The position numbers and the translations under genes are program-made. Shown in pieces: positions 34,465 to 44,056 of a DNA stretch of 64,000 nt. Position 1 is the first letter of the stretch. Each line of letters starts with the position of its first letter. The DNA is from Verrucomicrobium sp. (GTDB lineage: Bacteria > Verrucomicrobiota > Verrucomicrobiia > Methylacidiphilales > UBA1321): the NCBI GenBank assembly GCA_017849585.1, contig JAFIGT010000032.1:20027-84026 (forward strand), given 5' to 3'. Under the pieces are notes generated by a model. It was given only the letters and a program-made list of their open reading frames with translations, did no database searches and was not told the origin of the DNA.

Positions 34465-36504
34465 ATGAAGCTTCGTTCTTTTGCATGGCTCTTGGTCCTG
34501 GGTTTGGTAGTTCCGCTGCAGGCGGAAATCAAACCGGCGTCGATGTTTAGCGATCATATGGTGCTGCAGCGCAACCTGCCCATCCCGATCTGGGGCACGG
34601 CGGCTCCGGGCGAAACCGTGACGGTCACCTTGGGCGCGGACAAGCAGGCCTTGAAGGCGGGGCCCGATGGCAAATGGATGGTGCGCTTGGCGCCGCAACC
34701 GGCCACGATCAATTTGACGCTCACGATTGAAGGTTCCGCCACCGCCACACCGGTCGTTTTCAAGGATGTGCTGATCGGCGAGGTCTGGGTGTGCTCAGGC
34801 CAGTCGAATATGGAATTTCCCGTGGCGCGGGCGCTGAACGGACTCAAGGAAGCGAGCGAGGCCAATTATCCTCAACTGCGCCTGTTTCAAGTGGATCATG
34901 TGACGCCGAGTGCGCCGCAAACTTCCGTGGCGGGTCAATGGCGGGTTTGTAATCCGGCCACCATCAAGACCTTTTCGGCCGTCGGATATTTCTTTGGCCG
35001 CGAATTGCAGTCGTATTTAAACGTGCCGGTGGGGTTGATTCATACCTCGTGGGGTGGCACGCCTGCGGAAGCCTGGACGCGCCTGGGTGTGCTGCAGGCC
35101 GATCCGGACTACGCGGAAATCGTGAAGCGCCGCGCGCAGGTTTTCTCGCCGGAGTACGCCGCCAAGCAGGAGGAGTTCAAAAAGATCTCGGAGAATTGGA
35201 CCAAGCAGATTGATCAGTTGCTGACCGCTCCGGGCAAGCCGGGTGTGGATTGGTTCAAATCGGACGCAGTACTGAAGGATTGGCAGCCGATCGAGGCTTC
35301 GGGGACGTGGGAGGTCAAGGCGAACCTGAAAATGGACGGCGTGGTCTGGTATCGCAAGGTGGTCGAAGTTCCCGCGGAGATGGCGAGTCAGGAGACAACC
35401 TTGTCCCTCGGTGCGGTGGACGATCTCGATTTCACGTGGGTGAACGGGACTCTCGTCGGTCACACGGGCAAGGATACACCGTCCTTTTGGATGGTCTCGC
35501 GCTTCTACAAAGTGCCGGCCGGAACACTGAAGCCGGGGCCGAACGTCATCATGGTGCGCGTGATCGATCACGGCGGTGGTGGGGGCTTGGTGGGGTTGCC
35601 TGGCGAAATGACTTTGTCGACAGCATCCGGAGCTTCGATTTCTCTGGCGGGTACGTGGCAGTATTGGATCGAGAAAAATCTCGGTCTGCGGCCGGAGATG
35701 TTGGGCAAGTTGCAAAACACAGCGAGCGTGCTGTACGATGGCATGATCGCACCGATTATTCCTTACGGCATTCGCGGAGCGATCTGGTATCAGGGCGAGT
35801 CCAATGCGAGCCGCGCGTGGCAGTATCGCAAACTTTTCCCCGACATGATCCGCAATTGGCGGCAGGATTGGGGGCAGGGCGATTTCCCTTTCTACTTCGT
35901 TCAATTGGCGAATTTCAGGAAGCGTCTGGCCGAACCCGCCGAGAGCGACTGGCCGGAATTGCGGGAAGCGCAGTTGAAGACTCTCTCGCTACCGAACACC
36001 GGTATGGCCGTCACGATCGATATTGGCGACGGGGATGACATCCACCCGATCAATAAGCAGGACGTGGGCAAGCGGTTGGCGCTTTGGGCGCTGGCGCAGG
36101 ACTATGGCGTCAAAGTGCCGGACGGTTTCCTCGGCACGCTGCCGGTGCTGAAGTCGCACTTCCAGAAGCCGATCGTGCATTCCGGTCCGCTCTACAAGTC
36201 CATGAAAGTGGAGGGGGCGACGGTGCGCCTTGCCTTCACTCACGTGGGCGGTGGATTGAAGATCAAGGGCAATGGCCCGCTCAAGGGTTTCGCCGTGGCG
36301 GGTGCCGACAAGAAGTTTGTCTGGGCCGAGGCGCGTCTTTCTGACAATACGGTGGTCGTGCGCAATGTGAATGTCCCGAATCCGGTGGCGGTTCGCTACA
36401 ACTGGGCGGATAATCCAGAGGGGAATCTTTATAATGCGGAAGGATTACCCGCGAGCCCGTTCCGCACGGATGACTGGCCTGGTATCACCGATAGCAAACG
36501 CTAG
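34465..36504 (+). CDS. Secreted sialate O-acetylesterase
   Basis: This 679-residue SGNH/GDSL-type esterase has a signal peptide (1-20, cleaved after PLQA). Ser114 in VCSGQSNMEFPV is the nucleophile block. A beta-galactosidase-type jelly-roll insertion covers about 255-400 (DLDFTWVNGTLVGHTG). The second half of the catalytic domain has GAIWYQGESNASR and the Asp-His region IGDGDDIHPINKQDVGKRLA. It removes O-acetyl groups from sialic acid or, in saccharolytic Verrucomicrobia, from plant or algal polysaccharides. A strong terminator follows at 36525. Confidence 0.92.
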   Translation: MKLRSFAWLLVLGLVVPLQAEIKPASMFSDHMVLQRNLPIPIWGTAAPGETVTVTLGADKQALKAGPDGKWMVRLAPQPATINLTLTIEGSATATPVVFKDVLIGEVWVCSGQSNMEFPVARALNGLKEASEANYPQLRLFQVDHVTPSAPQTSVAGQWRVCNPATIKTFSAVGYFFGRELQSYLNVPVGLIHTSWGGTPAEAWTRLGVLQADPDYAEIVKRRAQVFSPEYAAKQEEFKKISENWTKQIDQLLTAPGKPGVDWFKSDAVLKDWQPIEASGTWEVKANLKMDGVVWYRKVVEVPAEMASQETTLSLGAVDDLDFTWVNGTLVGHTGKDTPSFWMVSRFYKVPAGTLKPGPNVIMVRVIDHGGGGGLVGLPGEMTLSTASGASISLAGTWQYWIEKNLGLRPEMLGKLQNTASVLYDGMIAPIIPYGIRGAIWYQGESNASRAWQYRKLFPDMIRNWRQDWGQGDFPFYFVQLANFRKRLAEPAESDWPELREAQLKTLSLPNTGMAVTIDIGDGDDIHPINKQDVGKRLALWALAQDYGVKVPDGFLGTLPVLKSHFQKPIVHSGPLYKSMKVEGATVRLAFTHVGGGLKIKGNGPLKGFAVAGADKKFVWAEARLSDNTVVVRNVNVPNPVAVRYNWADNPEGNLYNAEGLPASPFRTDDWPGITDSKR

Positions 36505-36524
36505 AAATCGGACTGCACAATTTG

Positions 36525-36554
36525 CGGCAGCGGGTGGTCCGCTGCCGTTTTTTT
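36525..36554 (+). terminator. Rho-independent terminator after the acetylesterase gene
   Basis: CGGCAGCGG and CCGCTGCCG form a 9-bp stem around GTGGT, followed directly by seven T. It separates the esterase from the GH1 gene. Confidence 0.92.
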
Positions 36555-36590
36555 GTCTGGTACGGCGTTGAGAATTCGACAAATTGAATC

Positions 36591-37943
36591 ATGATGAAAA
36601 CCGAGTTTCGTTTCCCGAAGAAATTCGTCTGGGGCGTCGCTGCGGCGGCCACCCAGATCGAAGGCGCTGCATTTGAAGATGGAAAGGGGGAATCGATCTG
36701 GGATCGTTTTCCCAGCACCGGAAAGGTGATCAATAACGATACGCCTGCCGTGGCGTGCGATCACTATCATCTCTACAAAAAAGATTTCGCCCTCATGCGC
36801 AAGCTGGGCGTGAAGAATTACCGTCTCTCGGTGGCGTGGCCGCGCATTTATCCGAACGGCGACGGCGCAGTGAACCCGAAGGGCCTCGCTTTCTATGACC
36901 GCCTCATCGACGCAATGCTCAAGGAGGGAATCACGCCGTGGGTGACGTTGTTCCATTGGGACTTGCCACAGGCACTGGAAGATCGCGGCGGCTGGCGCAG
37001 TCGGATCGTACCGGAAGCTTTCGCCACATACGCCGATACGGTGGTGGCGACACTCGGCGACCGGGTGAAGAATTGGATCACGCTCAATGAAATCGTTTGC
37101 TTTACGACGTTGGCCTACGGCTACGGGGACAAGGCGCCTGGAACCAAGGTCAGTCTAACGACGCTGCGCCAGATTCATCATCACGCGCTGCTTTGCCATG
37201 GCGAAGCGGTGCGCGCGGTACGCGAGCACGGTGGTCGTGGCGCGCGGGTGGGCCTGACGGATAATAGCATGCCGTCGGTGCCGGTTACCGAAACTCCCGC
37301 CGATATCGCGGCGGCGAAGGCGTGGTTCATCGAAAAGAACGAATACCTGCTGCACCCGATTTATCGCGGGGAATATTCCGCTGCCTATTTAAAACGTTGC
37401 GGCGCGGATCGGCCAAAGGTGGAGAAGGGCGATCTGGAGTTGATCAGCCAGCCCACGGATTTCCTGGGTATGAATCTCTACACCGGAACGTTTGTCCGCG
37501 CGCCGAAAAAGGCGAAGGATCGGTATGAGGCATTGGATTTTCCGCCGGATTATCCACAGACCTCGTGCCCATGGCTGAAGATCATGCCGCAATCTCTCTA
37601 TTGGGCGACTCGGTTTGCGCAGGAATGCTACGGTGTGAAGAAAATCTATATCACGGAAAACGGCTGTGGTTACGACAACGAGCCGGTCGTCAATGGCGAG
37701 GTGAATGATCTGCATCGCCGGGATTATCTCCGTAATTATTTCAAGGAGATGCATCGCGCCATTGGCGACGGCGTTCCGATCGCGGGCTATTTCCTGTGGT
37801 CGTTCATGGATAATTACGAATGGCAGGATGGTTACCTGCGCCGGTTCGGCATCGTGCACGTGGATTACAAAACGCAGAAGCGGACGCCAAAACTCAGCGC
37901 CCATTGGTACTCTACGGTCATGCGCGAGAACCGCATTGTGTAA
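36591..37943 (+). CDS. GH1 beta-glucosidase
   Basis: This family 1 glycoside hydrolase (450 residues) is the typical cytoplasmic type without a signal peptide. It begins FRFPKKFVWGVAAAATQIEG, has Glu167 in NWITLNEIVCF as acid/base and Glu356 in IYITENGCGYDN as nucleophile, and ends with the GYFLWSFMDNYEWQDGY block. It releases terminal glucose or related sugars from beta-linked oligosaccharides. Two Met codons open the frame; either ATG (36591 or 36594) would serve. It lies downstream of the acetylesterase but behind a terminator, so it probably has its own promoter. Confidence 0.95.
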   Translation: MMKTEFRFPKKFVWGVAAAATQIEGAAFEDGKGESIWDRFPSTGKVINNDTPAVACDHYHLYKKDFALMRKLGVKNYRLSVAWPRIYPNGDGAVNPKGLAFYDRLIDAMLKEGITPWVTLFHWDLPQALEDRGGWRSRIVPEAFATYADTVVATLGDRVKNWITLNEIVCFTTLAYGYGDKAPGTKVSLTTLRQIHHHALLCHGEAVRAVREHGGRGARVGLTDNSMPSVPVTETPADIAAAKAWFIEKNEYLLHPIYRGEYSAAYLKRCGADRPKVEKGDLELISQPTDFLGMNLYTGTFVRAPKKAKDRYEALDFPPDYPQTSCPWLKIMPQSLYWATRFAQECYGVKKIYITENGCGYDNEPVVNGEVNDLHRRDYLRNYFKEMHRAIGDGVPIAGYFLWSFMDNYEWQDGYLRRFGIVHVDYKTQKRTPKLSAHWYSTVMRENRIV

Positions 37944-37950
37944 TTAGGAA

Positions 37951-37965
37951 GGGGGCTCTGCCCCC
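37951..37965. terminator. Short GC hairpin after the GH1 gene
   Basis: GGGGGC and GCCCCC around a TCT loop lie 7 bases after the beta-glucosidase stop, in the space before the convergent gene ending at 38026. There is no T-run, so the assignment is weak. Confidence 0.3.
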
Positions 37966-38025
37966 GACCTCTTTCAGACTTGGGTACTCGCTCTTAAAGA
38001 ATCGCGAGTCGCGGTTTAGCGTCGC

Positions 38026-38688
38026 CTAAGGCTGCTTGCCGCTTTTGACGTTGGCGAGGGCAAGAGCTTGGGAGCCGGTGGCCTCGAGGACGAGATTGCC
38101 GGCCTTATCGAGAAAGAGGCACATGCCGTCGGAGGTGATGCGGGCGCGCAGCAGATCGCGCAAATCGGCGGCGCTCAAGGGAGCGGTGGAGGAACCGCGT
38201 TTCACGAGCAGTTGGCCCTTACTATCTTTGGTGAGTGAGGCATGCTGACCTTGGGATTCGAACGAGAGTGATTGACCCGTACTGAGTTTACGCACCAGCG
38301 CGGGCAGGAGCACCATGCCGTAATGAAACATCGGCGGTTTGGGCCAGAGTGCTTTCCATTGTTGCTGCTGGGGATCGAAGGAAACCCAAGCTTCCTGCAG
38401 CAAATCGGGGTCCACGGCCATACCAGTCAGGGACAGGGCCGTCATTGCCATGCCGTTGATCGCTTCCGGGGCTTGTTTTAGGGACGCGGGGAGTCGCACG
38501 ATGAGGCGTCCCACGAAATTGGTGGGCATTAGTCGCGCTTCATTCGTGGTGGCAGAAAAAGAAGGGGTCAGCCGGGCGGGTTCGGGAGCGGCGGGTGAGG
38601 AGAGGGGGGCGACATCTGTCGATGCCGCAGGAGACAGGGCTGTTGCCAGTCCGATTATGCTCCATCCGAGTAAAAATGAAACCTTCAT
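38026..38688 (-). CDS. Secreted hypothetical protein
   Basis: This 220-residue protein has an N-terminal signal sequence (hydrophobic about 4-20, MKVSFLLGWSIIGLATALSP) and a Pro/Ser/Ala-rich linker to about residue 45. The mixed alpha/beta domain that follows has no motif I recognise. It contains a single Cys and no catalytic signature. It converges on the GH1 gene and has no clear functional partner. Confidence 0.65.
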   Translation of the reverse strand: MKVSFLLGWSIIGLATALSPAASTDVAPLSSPAAPEPARLTPSFSATTNEARLMPTNFVGRLIVRLPASLKQAPEAINGMAMTALSLTGMAVDPDLLQEAWVSFDPQQQQWKALWPKPPMFHYGMVLLPALVRKLSTGQSLSFESQGQHASLTKDSKGQLLVKRGSSTAPLSAADLRDLLRARITSDGMCLFLDKAGNLVLEATGSQALALANVKSGKQP

Positions 38689-38757
38689 TGGAAGGGTTAT
38701 AAGATGATCTTGTGCTAGTTTTTACGGTTTTCTATAGAGTGTCAATGCAATAGTCGC

Positions 38758-38850
38758 CTACTGCGTGACAAGGTGATCGACCTCAACGACATGAAAATTG
38801 AGGAGTTTGATCAAGAATTAGTCAAACTTTCACTGAAAAAACGTGAATGA
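38758..38850 (+). pseudogene. Short coding-like remnant of unknown origin
   Basis: The frame across 38758-38850 reads like the C-terminal end of a protein (LLRDKVIDLNDMKIEEFDQE then a Lys-rich tail and a stop at 38848-38850). The only internal ATG (38791) gives 19 residues and no full-length gene precedes it. Upstream the frame turns into non-coding-looking AT-rich sequence. It could be a gene fragment or a very small gene. Confidence 0.3.
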
Positions 38851-38858
38851 AGTATGGC

Positions 38859-39434
38859 TTATCGTAAACCGTGGAGAAGTTGGGTGAGTCGTTCGATTGG
38901 TAAACCCACCACATTTGTGCGGGACCCGCGAATGGTTTTTACGATCTCCGCGCCTTTTTCCTGCAGTGCATAGGCCCCGGCTTTGTCGAGGACGTGGACC
39001 GCTTTCAGGTAGCGGGCGATGCGGACGGCACTCAAGGCGCAAAAGGTGACTTCTGTGCGCTCGACGAATCCGTAAGGGCGTGCCGATTTCGGCAGAAGAA
39101 CGATAACGGCCGTGAGTACCTCATGGGTGCGGCCGCTCAGTTTCTTCAGGAAGGAGGCAGCCTGTCGCTGGTGTTTCGGTTTGCCGAGAATGTGAGTGCC
39201 CAAGGCGACCACGGTATCGGCGGCCAGGATGCGCTGGCCGGGATATTGCTGGGCGGCGGCGCGGGCTTTGCGCAGGGCGTTGCGCCAGGCGAACTCGGCG
39301 GGGGTCATGCCGTGGGGTTGGTCGGGAGAGATTTCGGGAGTGTTCAGGATGGCGACTTGATGGGGGATCCGGGCTTTTTCGAGAAGTTCGCGACGTCGGG
39401 GTGAGCCACTGGCGAGAATTAATTTGGTATTCAT
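38859..39434 (-). CDS. maf: Maf-like nucleotide pyrophosphatase
   Basis: This 191-residue protein of the Maf/HAM1 structural superfamily hydrolyses non-canonical or modified nucleoside triphosphates and is linked to septum formation control. It shows LILASGSPRRRELL at the start, ILAADTVVALGTHILGKP with the catalytic Asp, LSGRTHEVLTAVIVL and the C-terminal GSRTNVVGLPIERL. The ATG at 39434 (MNTKLILAS) is the family-typical start; an upstream in-frame start at 39500 would add 22 residues without homology. Confidence 0.92.
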   Translation of the reverse strand: MNTKLILASGSPRRRELLEKARIPHQVAILNTPEISPDQPHGMTPAEFAWRNALRKARAAAQQYPGQRILAADTVVALGTHILGKPKHQRQAASFLKKLSGRTHEVLTAVIVLLPKSARPYGFVERTEVTFCALSAVRIARYLKAVHVLDKAGAYALQEKGAEIVKTIRGSRTNVVGLPIERLTQLLHGLR

Positions 39435-39583
39435 GGGTTGGATTCCTTCTTTTAAGAGGAATGGCAGGACGGGCCGGAGCGACATCGGGTAACGTACCAA
39501 AGGAACGAGTCTGGGCCAAGCCTTGTTTAGCTAGGCTAAAGTCTTGCTATGTTAAGCATTCCTGTTTTATGCTAAAATAAGTT

Positions 39584-41425
39584 GTGATTATACGTGATAC
39601 TCATTTTCAGGCCAATGGCTCAGAAGCTGTCGTGCAAGAGGCTGTAGTAACCTCTGAAGCCCGCCCAGCGGGCCCGATCGGGCACTCGCAGCGGCGGGAT
39701 CATGTGCTCGGCTTGGTTGTTTTTCTGTTGGCCGTGATCTTTTATGTGGGTAATGCCTCGCAGCCGGTTATTTTCGACGATAACGAAGGGCTTTATGCCG
39801 GGGCGGTTCGGGAGATGACTCAGCGCGGGGATTGGTTGCTGCCGACCAATAATGGTCTGCCGCGTATCCAGAAACCGCCGCTCACCTATTGGACCATGCT
39901 GGGTTCCGTCTCGCTATTCGGGATGAATGAGTGGGCCATCCGTCTACCGAATGCGATTTTCACGGCGGCATGGATCTATGTGACCTTTTTGATCGGCTTG
40001 CGTTTGCGTGATGCGGCGCATGGCATGTTGGCGGCGGGGATTCTGGCCACAATGATTGGGGTCTTTGTTTTCACTCATTTGGTGCAGCCGGAGCCGTTTC
40101 TGGCCACGTTCATCAGTTTGTCTGTTTATGCCGTGATCGCGGCATTGCAGGAACCGGGACGGCAGCGGGGTTGGTACCTGCTCGCCTGGGTGAGCCTCGC
40201 GCTGGGGGCATTATCGAAGGGGCTTCATGGAGCGGTCTGGCCCATCACCATCGTGTTGACGGCGATGGTGCTCCTGCCATCGCGCCGGGCGGCATTGAAG
40301 GGATTCTTCCACTGGAGCGGGCCCGTGGTTTTTCTGGCCCTCGTGGCGCCATGGTATTTGTACATGGAAGCACGGTTGCCGGGATTTTTGCAGGCGCATT
40401 TCCTGCGTGAGCAGGTCAGTGCGGCGATTGATGGCCGATTTGATCGCGAGACCCTGTCGATTCCGATCTGGATGTTCTACGCGCAGCACGGCATCTTCTT
40501 CTCCCCATGGGTGCTCTTTGCGCCGGCCGCATTCGCGGCGTGGCGGCAATTTCCCAAGAACAAGCACAAGAACCGACCGTGGGAACTGCTCTGGTTGTGG
40601 ATTGCGGTCACCTTTCTCACGCTGAGCTTTTCCAATTTGCAGGACTACTACGCCATGACCTCGTGGGGCGTGGCGGCATTGTGGCTGGCGGCGGCGTTTC
40701 ACCCCGAAGCGCGTGTCTCCCGCTGGTTTTATTTCACGCCATGCCTGATTCTCGTGGTGGCAGGAATCGGCCTGTTGGTCTTTTCCTTTTTCTTTAAGGA
40801 CGTTCTTGCCCAAGGATCGAATCACATTGCGCCTATTGCGGAGCGCGATACTTTTGCCAACGCATTGGGAGGCATTTCGCTCGGCGCCTGGCAGGAATTC
40901 CTGCCGCTCATGAGAACTGCGGGGGTAGCGCTTGTACTGGGTGGGGGTGGAGCCTTGGCGTGGTGCAGTCGCGCGCGGTCTTCGCGTGCGACGGCTTGTG
41001 CGATCCTGACATTGACGATGGTGGTTTTGTGCAGTCTGGCGACGGTCGGATTCCGCATCATGGGACCGAATTTCTCCCTTGCTGAGGCAGCCCGGGCAAT
41101 CAATGTCGTAGCGACTCCAGAGTCGATGATCGTCTGCGAAGGCGCCCCGCATCAATCTTCCAGCCTGCTCTTCTACCTCGATCACCGGGTACACTGGGTC
41201 AACGCACCGAGTCAGCGCGAATTCGCCGTTCGCGTGCTGAAACAGGGACAGGAACTCTATTTGAATGAGGAGTCTTTTCTCAGGGAGTGGGAATCGCCAC
41301 GGCAAGTTTTTTTCATTGTAGAGGATACCCATCTCGCTGCGTGGAAGGATAAGCTGTCCCGCCGCACATCCGCGATCCGGGTGCTCTATCATAACGGAAC
41401 ACGTAACGTGCTCGTGAATCAGTAG
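39584..41425 (+). CDS. GT39/ArnT-type membrane glycosyltransferase
   Basis: This 613-residue integral membrane protein has about ten to eleven transmembrane helices. After the first helix comes FDDNEGLYAGAVREMTQRGD, with the acidic pair typical of the first periplasmic loop of PMT/ArnT-family glycosyltransferases, and IQKPPLTYWTMLGSVSLFGM, the family's KPPL block. Such enzymes move a sugar from a polyprenyl-phosphate donor to lipid A, protein or polymer. The GTG at 39584 is the far limit; the first 40 residues before the first helix are non-conserved, so a later start is possible. Confidence 0.85.
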   Translation: MIIRDTHFQANGSEAVVQEAVVTSEARPAGPIGHSQRRDHVLGLVVFLLAVIFYVGNASQPVIFDDNEGLYAGAVREMTQRGDWLLPTNNGLPRIQKPPLTYWTMLGSVSLFGMNEWAIRLPNAIFTAAWIYVTFLIGLRLRDAAHGMLAAGILATMIGVFVFTHLVQPEPFLATFISLSVYAVIAALQEPGRQRGWYLLAWVSLALGALSKGLHGAVWPITIVLTAMVLLPSRRAALKGFFHWSGPVVFLALVAPWYLYMEARLPGFLQAHFLREQVSAAIDGRFDRETLSIPIWMFYAQHGIFFSPWVLFAPAAFAAWRQFPKNKHKNRPWELLWLWIAVTFLTLSFSNLQDYYAMTSWGVAALWLAAAFHPEARVSRWFYFTPCLILVVAGIGLLVFSFFFKDVLAQGSNHIAPIAERDTFANALGGISLGAWQEFLPLMRTAGVALVLGGGGALAWCSRARSSRATACAILTLTMVVLCSLATVGFRIMGPNFSLAEAARAINVVATPESMIVCEGAPHQSSSLLFYLDHRVHWVNAPSQREFAVRVLKQGQELYLNEESFLREWESPRQVFFIVEDTHLAAWKDKLSRRTSAIRVLYHNGTRNVLVNQ

Positions 41426-41537
41426 TAGTGATTTTTCTGAGAGTCTCAGTTCCGCATTTCCAAACCTCCCGGAATCTGTCTTAATGGAGGTAGCAGAATC
41501 GGCTTGTCTGCTCTCTCTCCAAACCCCTCTCCACCTC

Positions 41538-41759
41538 ATGGATTTCGACTCCATCGCCAGCAAGGTCGACCGCTTCCTCTACCGGAAGCTTTTCAAGAAG
41601 CTCACGCCGGAAGACCTCAAGCTGGCCGAGACGTGGAGCCTCAATGTCATCCGCAAGAATCATCCTGAATGGGGCGAAGAACAGGTGCGCCGCTACTACG
41701 ATAATTTGCTGAAAGTCCGCACCTACGCCGTCGACGAGTGGGGACGGCGGTTGAATTAA
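41538..41759 (+). CDS. Small conserved-looking hypothetical protein
   Basis: The 73-residue protein begins MDFDSIASKVDRFLYRKLFK and is charged, helical and soluble. I do not recognise the family. The ATG at 41538 is preferred over an upstream in-frame ATG at 41484 because the preceding segment is low-complexity Leu/Ser-rich. It ends 8 bases from the convergent ribB. Codon use resembles its neighbours, which supports a real gene. Confidence 0.6.
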   Translation: MDFDSIASKVDRFLYRKLFKKLTPEDLKLAETWSLNVIRKNHPEWGEEQVRRYYDNLLKVRTYAVDEWGRRLN

Positions 41760-41767
41760 CGCGTGCG

Positions 41768-42391
41768 CTATTGACTCTTCCGGTACTCCACCAACTCGCG
41801 GACGGAGACCATCGGGATGCGGTGGGTGAGTGAGAAGTCGATCACTTGCTGGCCGCGAGCCATGGTGCCGTCCGCATTCATGAGTTCGCACAGGACCCCA
41901 TAGGGTTTCAGTCCCGCGAGACGCATGAGATCGACTGTGGCCTCGGTGTGACCGGGACGTTCGAGCACGCCGCCGGGTCGGGCGCGGAGCGGAAAGATGT
42001 GGCCGGGACGGCTGAGATCGGTCGGCTTGGCGTCATCGGCAATGGCCGCGCGGACGGTTTGCAGGCGGTCGCGAGCGGAGACGCCCGTGGTGACTCCCGT
42101 CGCAGCCTCAATGGAAACCGTAAAGGCGGTTTGATAGCGGCTTGAGTTCTTTTCGACCATCGGTGGCAGATCGAGCGCACACGCCTTGGCATCGGGCAGG
42201 CAGAGGCAGACGATGCCACTGCATTCGCGAATGAGGAGCGCCATTTGTGCTTCGGTGAGGAGTTCCGCGGAATAGATGAGATCCGCTTCGTTCTCGCGGC
42301 TTTCGTCATCGGAGACGAGAACTCCTTGCCGGGATTGGAGTGCTTGCAGGGCGAGGAGGACGCGGGATTTGGCGGAGGAAGACGGATTCAT
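41768..42391 (-). CDS. ribB: 3,4-dihydroxy-2-butanone 4-phosphate synthase
   Basis: This riboflavin-pathway enzyme converts ribulose 5-phosphate to dihydroxybutanone phosphate plus formate. The 207-residue single-domain form has [20 protein letters not shown] (metal and substrate acidic loop), [36 protein letters not shown] and [15 protein letters not shown]. The GTP cyclohydrolase II half found in RibBA fusions is absent. The ATG at 42391 is used; an in-frame ATG at 42418 adds a basic nonapeptide. No FMN riboswitch was recognised upstream. Confidence 0.93.
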   Translation of the reverse strand: MNPSSSAKSRVLLALQALQSRQGVLVSDDESRENEADLIYSAELLTEAQMALLIRECSGIVCLCLPDAKACALDLPPMVEKNSSRYQTAFTVSIEAATGVTTGVSARDRLQTVRAAIADDAKPTDLSRPGHIFPLRARPGGVLERPGHTEATVDLMRLAGLKPYGVLCELMNADGTMARGQQVIDFSLTHRIPMVSVRELVEYRKSQ

Positions 42392-42533
42392 GAGGAGAGG
42401 CTTTCTTTTTCGAGCCATCCAGAATCAAGGGTGAGCGGGGTGGTGTCAATCTCCGGCTGCAACGTCCGTTTTACTGTCCTGTAGAAAACCGGTGGACTCC
42501 ACCTGTCGAGCCGGACAATATTATTTCCATTCT

Positions 42534-44018
42534 ATGATCTTCCTGGGAATTGATTGCGGCACGCAGAGCACAAAAGTTATCGCGCTGGATGATCAAACGG
42601 GCGAAATTCTTGCGCACGCGTCGAAGGCTTACGGCCTGATCGAGGGACTTCCGCCTGGCCATCTGGAGCAGCATCCGCGCGACTGGTCGGAAGCGATGGA
42701 CGAGTCGATCACGAAAGTGGTGGCGCAATTGGGCGCGCGGCGCGGGGAGATCGCGGGCATCGGCGTGTCGGGTCAGCAACACGGTTTTGTCGCGCTCGAC
42801 GCGGCGGGGCAGGTGATTCGTCCTGCGAAGCTCTGGTGCGATACGTCGACCGTAGCGCAATGCGACGAAATTCGTGCGCGCTTTGGCGGTACGGCGGAGC
42901 TGATAAAACTCCTTGGCAACGATATGCTGCCAGGATTCACCGCGCCGAAGATTCTCTGGTTGAAGCAAAACGAACCGGACAATTTCCGTAAACTCGATCA
43001 GGTTTTGTTGCCGCACGATTACCTGAATTTTTATCTCACCGGAAACTATACGATGGAATACGGTGATGCGTCTGGTTCCGCGTTGATGGACGTGCGGACG
43101 CGGACGTGGTGTCGACCCGTCGTGGATTTCATTGATGCTTCGCTCGCCGCAAAATTACCTCCGCTGCGCTCGTCGCAGAAAGCCGCTGGCGTGCTCAAAA
43201 AGGAACTCGCTACGAAATGGGGACTGAAGGACGACGTCATCGTCAGTGCCGGCGGCGGTGACAACATGATGGGGGCGATTGGCACCGGCAATGCGCGCGC
43301 CGGATGCGTCACGGCGAGCCTCGGCACGTCGGGCACCATCTATGCCTATTCCGAAAAGCCAGTGATCGATCCCGAGGGAGAGATCGCGGCGTTTTGCGAC
43401 AGCACGGACGCGTGGCTGCCGCTGCTCTGCACGATGAATGTCACCGTGGCCACCGAACTCGTGGGCAAGTTGCTGGCGATGGATCATGCCGCTATGGATC
43501 AGGCGGTGCGTTCGGTTCCGGCGGGCGCAGAGGGCTTGCTCTTTCTGCCGTACCTGAATGGCGAACGGACGCCGAATCTGCCGAATGGGTCCGGCGTGTT
43601 GCATGGGATCGCCCCGCATAACTTCACGCCCGCGCATCTGGCGCGTGCGGTGATGGAAGGGGCCACGCTTGGTCTCGCGTATGGGTTGCAGCGACTGCGC
43701 GCGCTCGGGATCATGCCTTCGGAAATCCGGCTCACTGGCGGCGGCAGCAAGAGCGCGGTGTGGCGACAACTCTGCGCCGATGTGTTTGGCTGTCGCGTGG
43801 TGACGTTGAAGAGCTCGGAAGGCGCGGCTCTGGGCGGAGCGATTCAGACTCTCGCGCTTGTGCGACCGGAAAAGACGGTGGCCCAATGGGCGGAGTCTCT
43901 CGCGCAGCCGAACGAGGCGGAGGCGGTGACGCCGCAATCGGGTGGATTCGATTATACCGAATTGCTGGATAAGCAGACGCACCTGATGCGAACTTTACGC
44001 GCCGAGAAGTTTCTTTGA
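42534..44018 (+). CDS. xylB: Xylulokinase
   Basis: This FGGY-family sugar kinase has 494 residues. It begins MIFLGIDCGTQSTKVIALDD (ATP phosphate-1 loop) and contains GVSGQQHGFVALDAAG, typical of xylulokinases. It also has the substrate/ATP region TASLGTSGTIYAYSE, LPYLNGERTPNLP and LTGGGSKSAVWRQLCADVFG. It phosphorylates D-xylulose for the pentose phosphate pathway. No xylose isomerase gene is adjacent, although a fucose-isomerase-like gene lies at 6052. The ATG at 42534 fits the family start; an upstream in-frame ATG at 42492 gives a non-homologous leader. Confidence 0.93.
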   Translation: MIFLGIDCGTQSTKVIALDDQTGEILAHASKAYGLIEGLPPGHLEQHPRDWSEAMDESITKVVAQLGARRGEIAGIGVSGQQHGFVALDAAGQVIRPAKLWCDTSTVAQCDEIRARFGGTAELIKLLGNDMLPGFTAPKILWLKQNEPDNFRKLDQVLLPHDYLNFYLTGNYTMEYGDASGSALMDVRTRTWCRPVVDFIDASLAAKLPPLRSSQKAAGVLKKELATKWGLKDDVIVSAGGGDNMMGAIGTGNARAGCVTASLGTSGTIYAYSEKPVIDPEGEIAAFCDSTDAWLPLLCTMNVTVATELVGKLLAMDHAAMDQAVRSVPAGAEGLLFLPYLNGERTPNLPNGSGVLHGIAPHNFTPAHLARAVMEGATLGLAYGLQRLRALGIMPSEIRLTGGGSKSAVWRQLCADVFGCRVVTLKSSEGAALGGAIQTLALVRPEKTVAQWAESLAQPNEAEAVTPQSGGFDYTELLDKQTHLMRTLRAEKFL

Positions 44019-44056
44019 CTTTTGCATTTTGACTTCTTGGTCTAGCTTTCGAAGAG

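Noticed and set aside
42392..42533. FMN riboswitch before ribB
   Set aside because: The region lacks the conserved AGGGGCAGGGUGAAAUUCCC-type core on the relevant strand.
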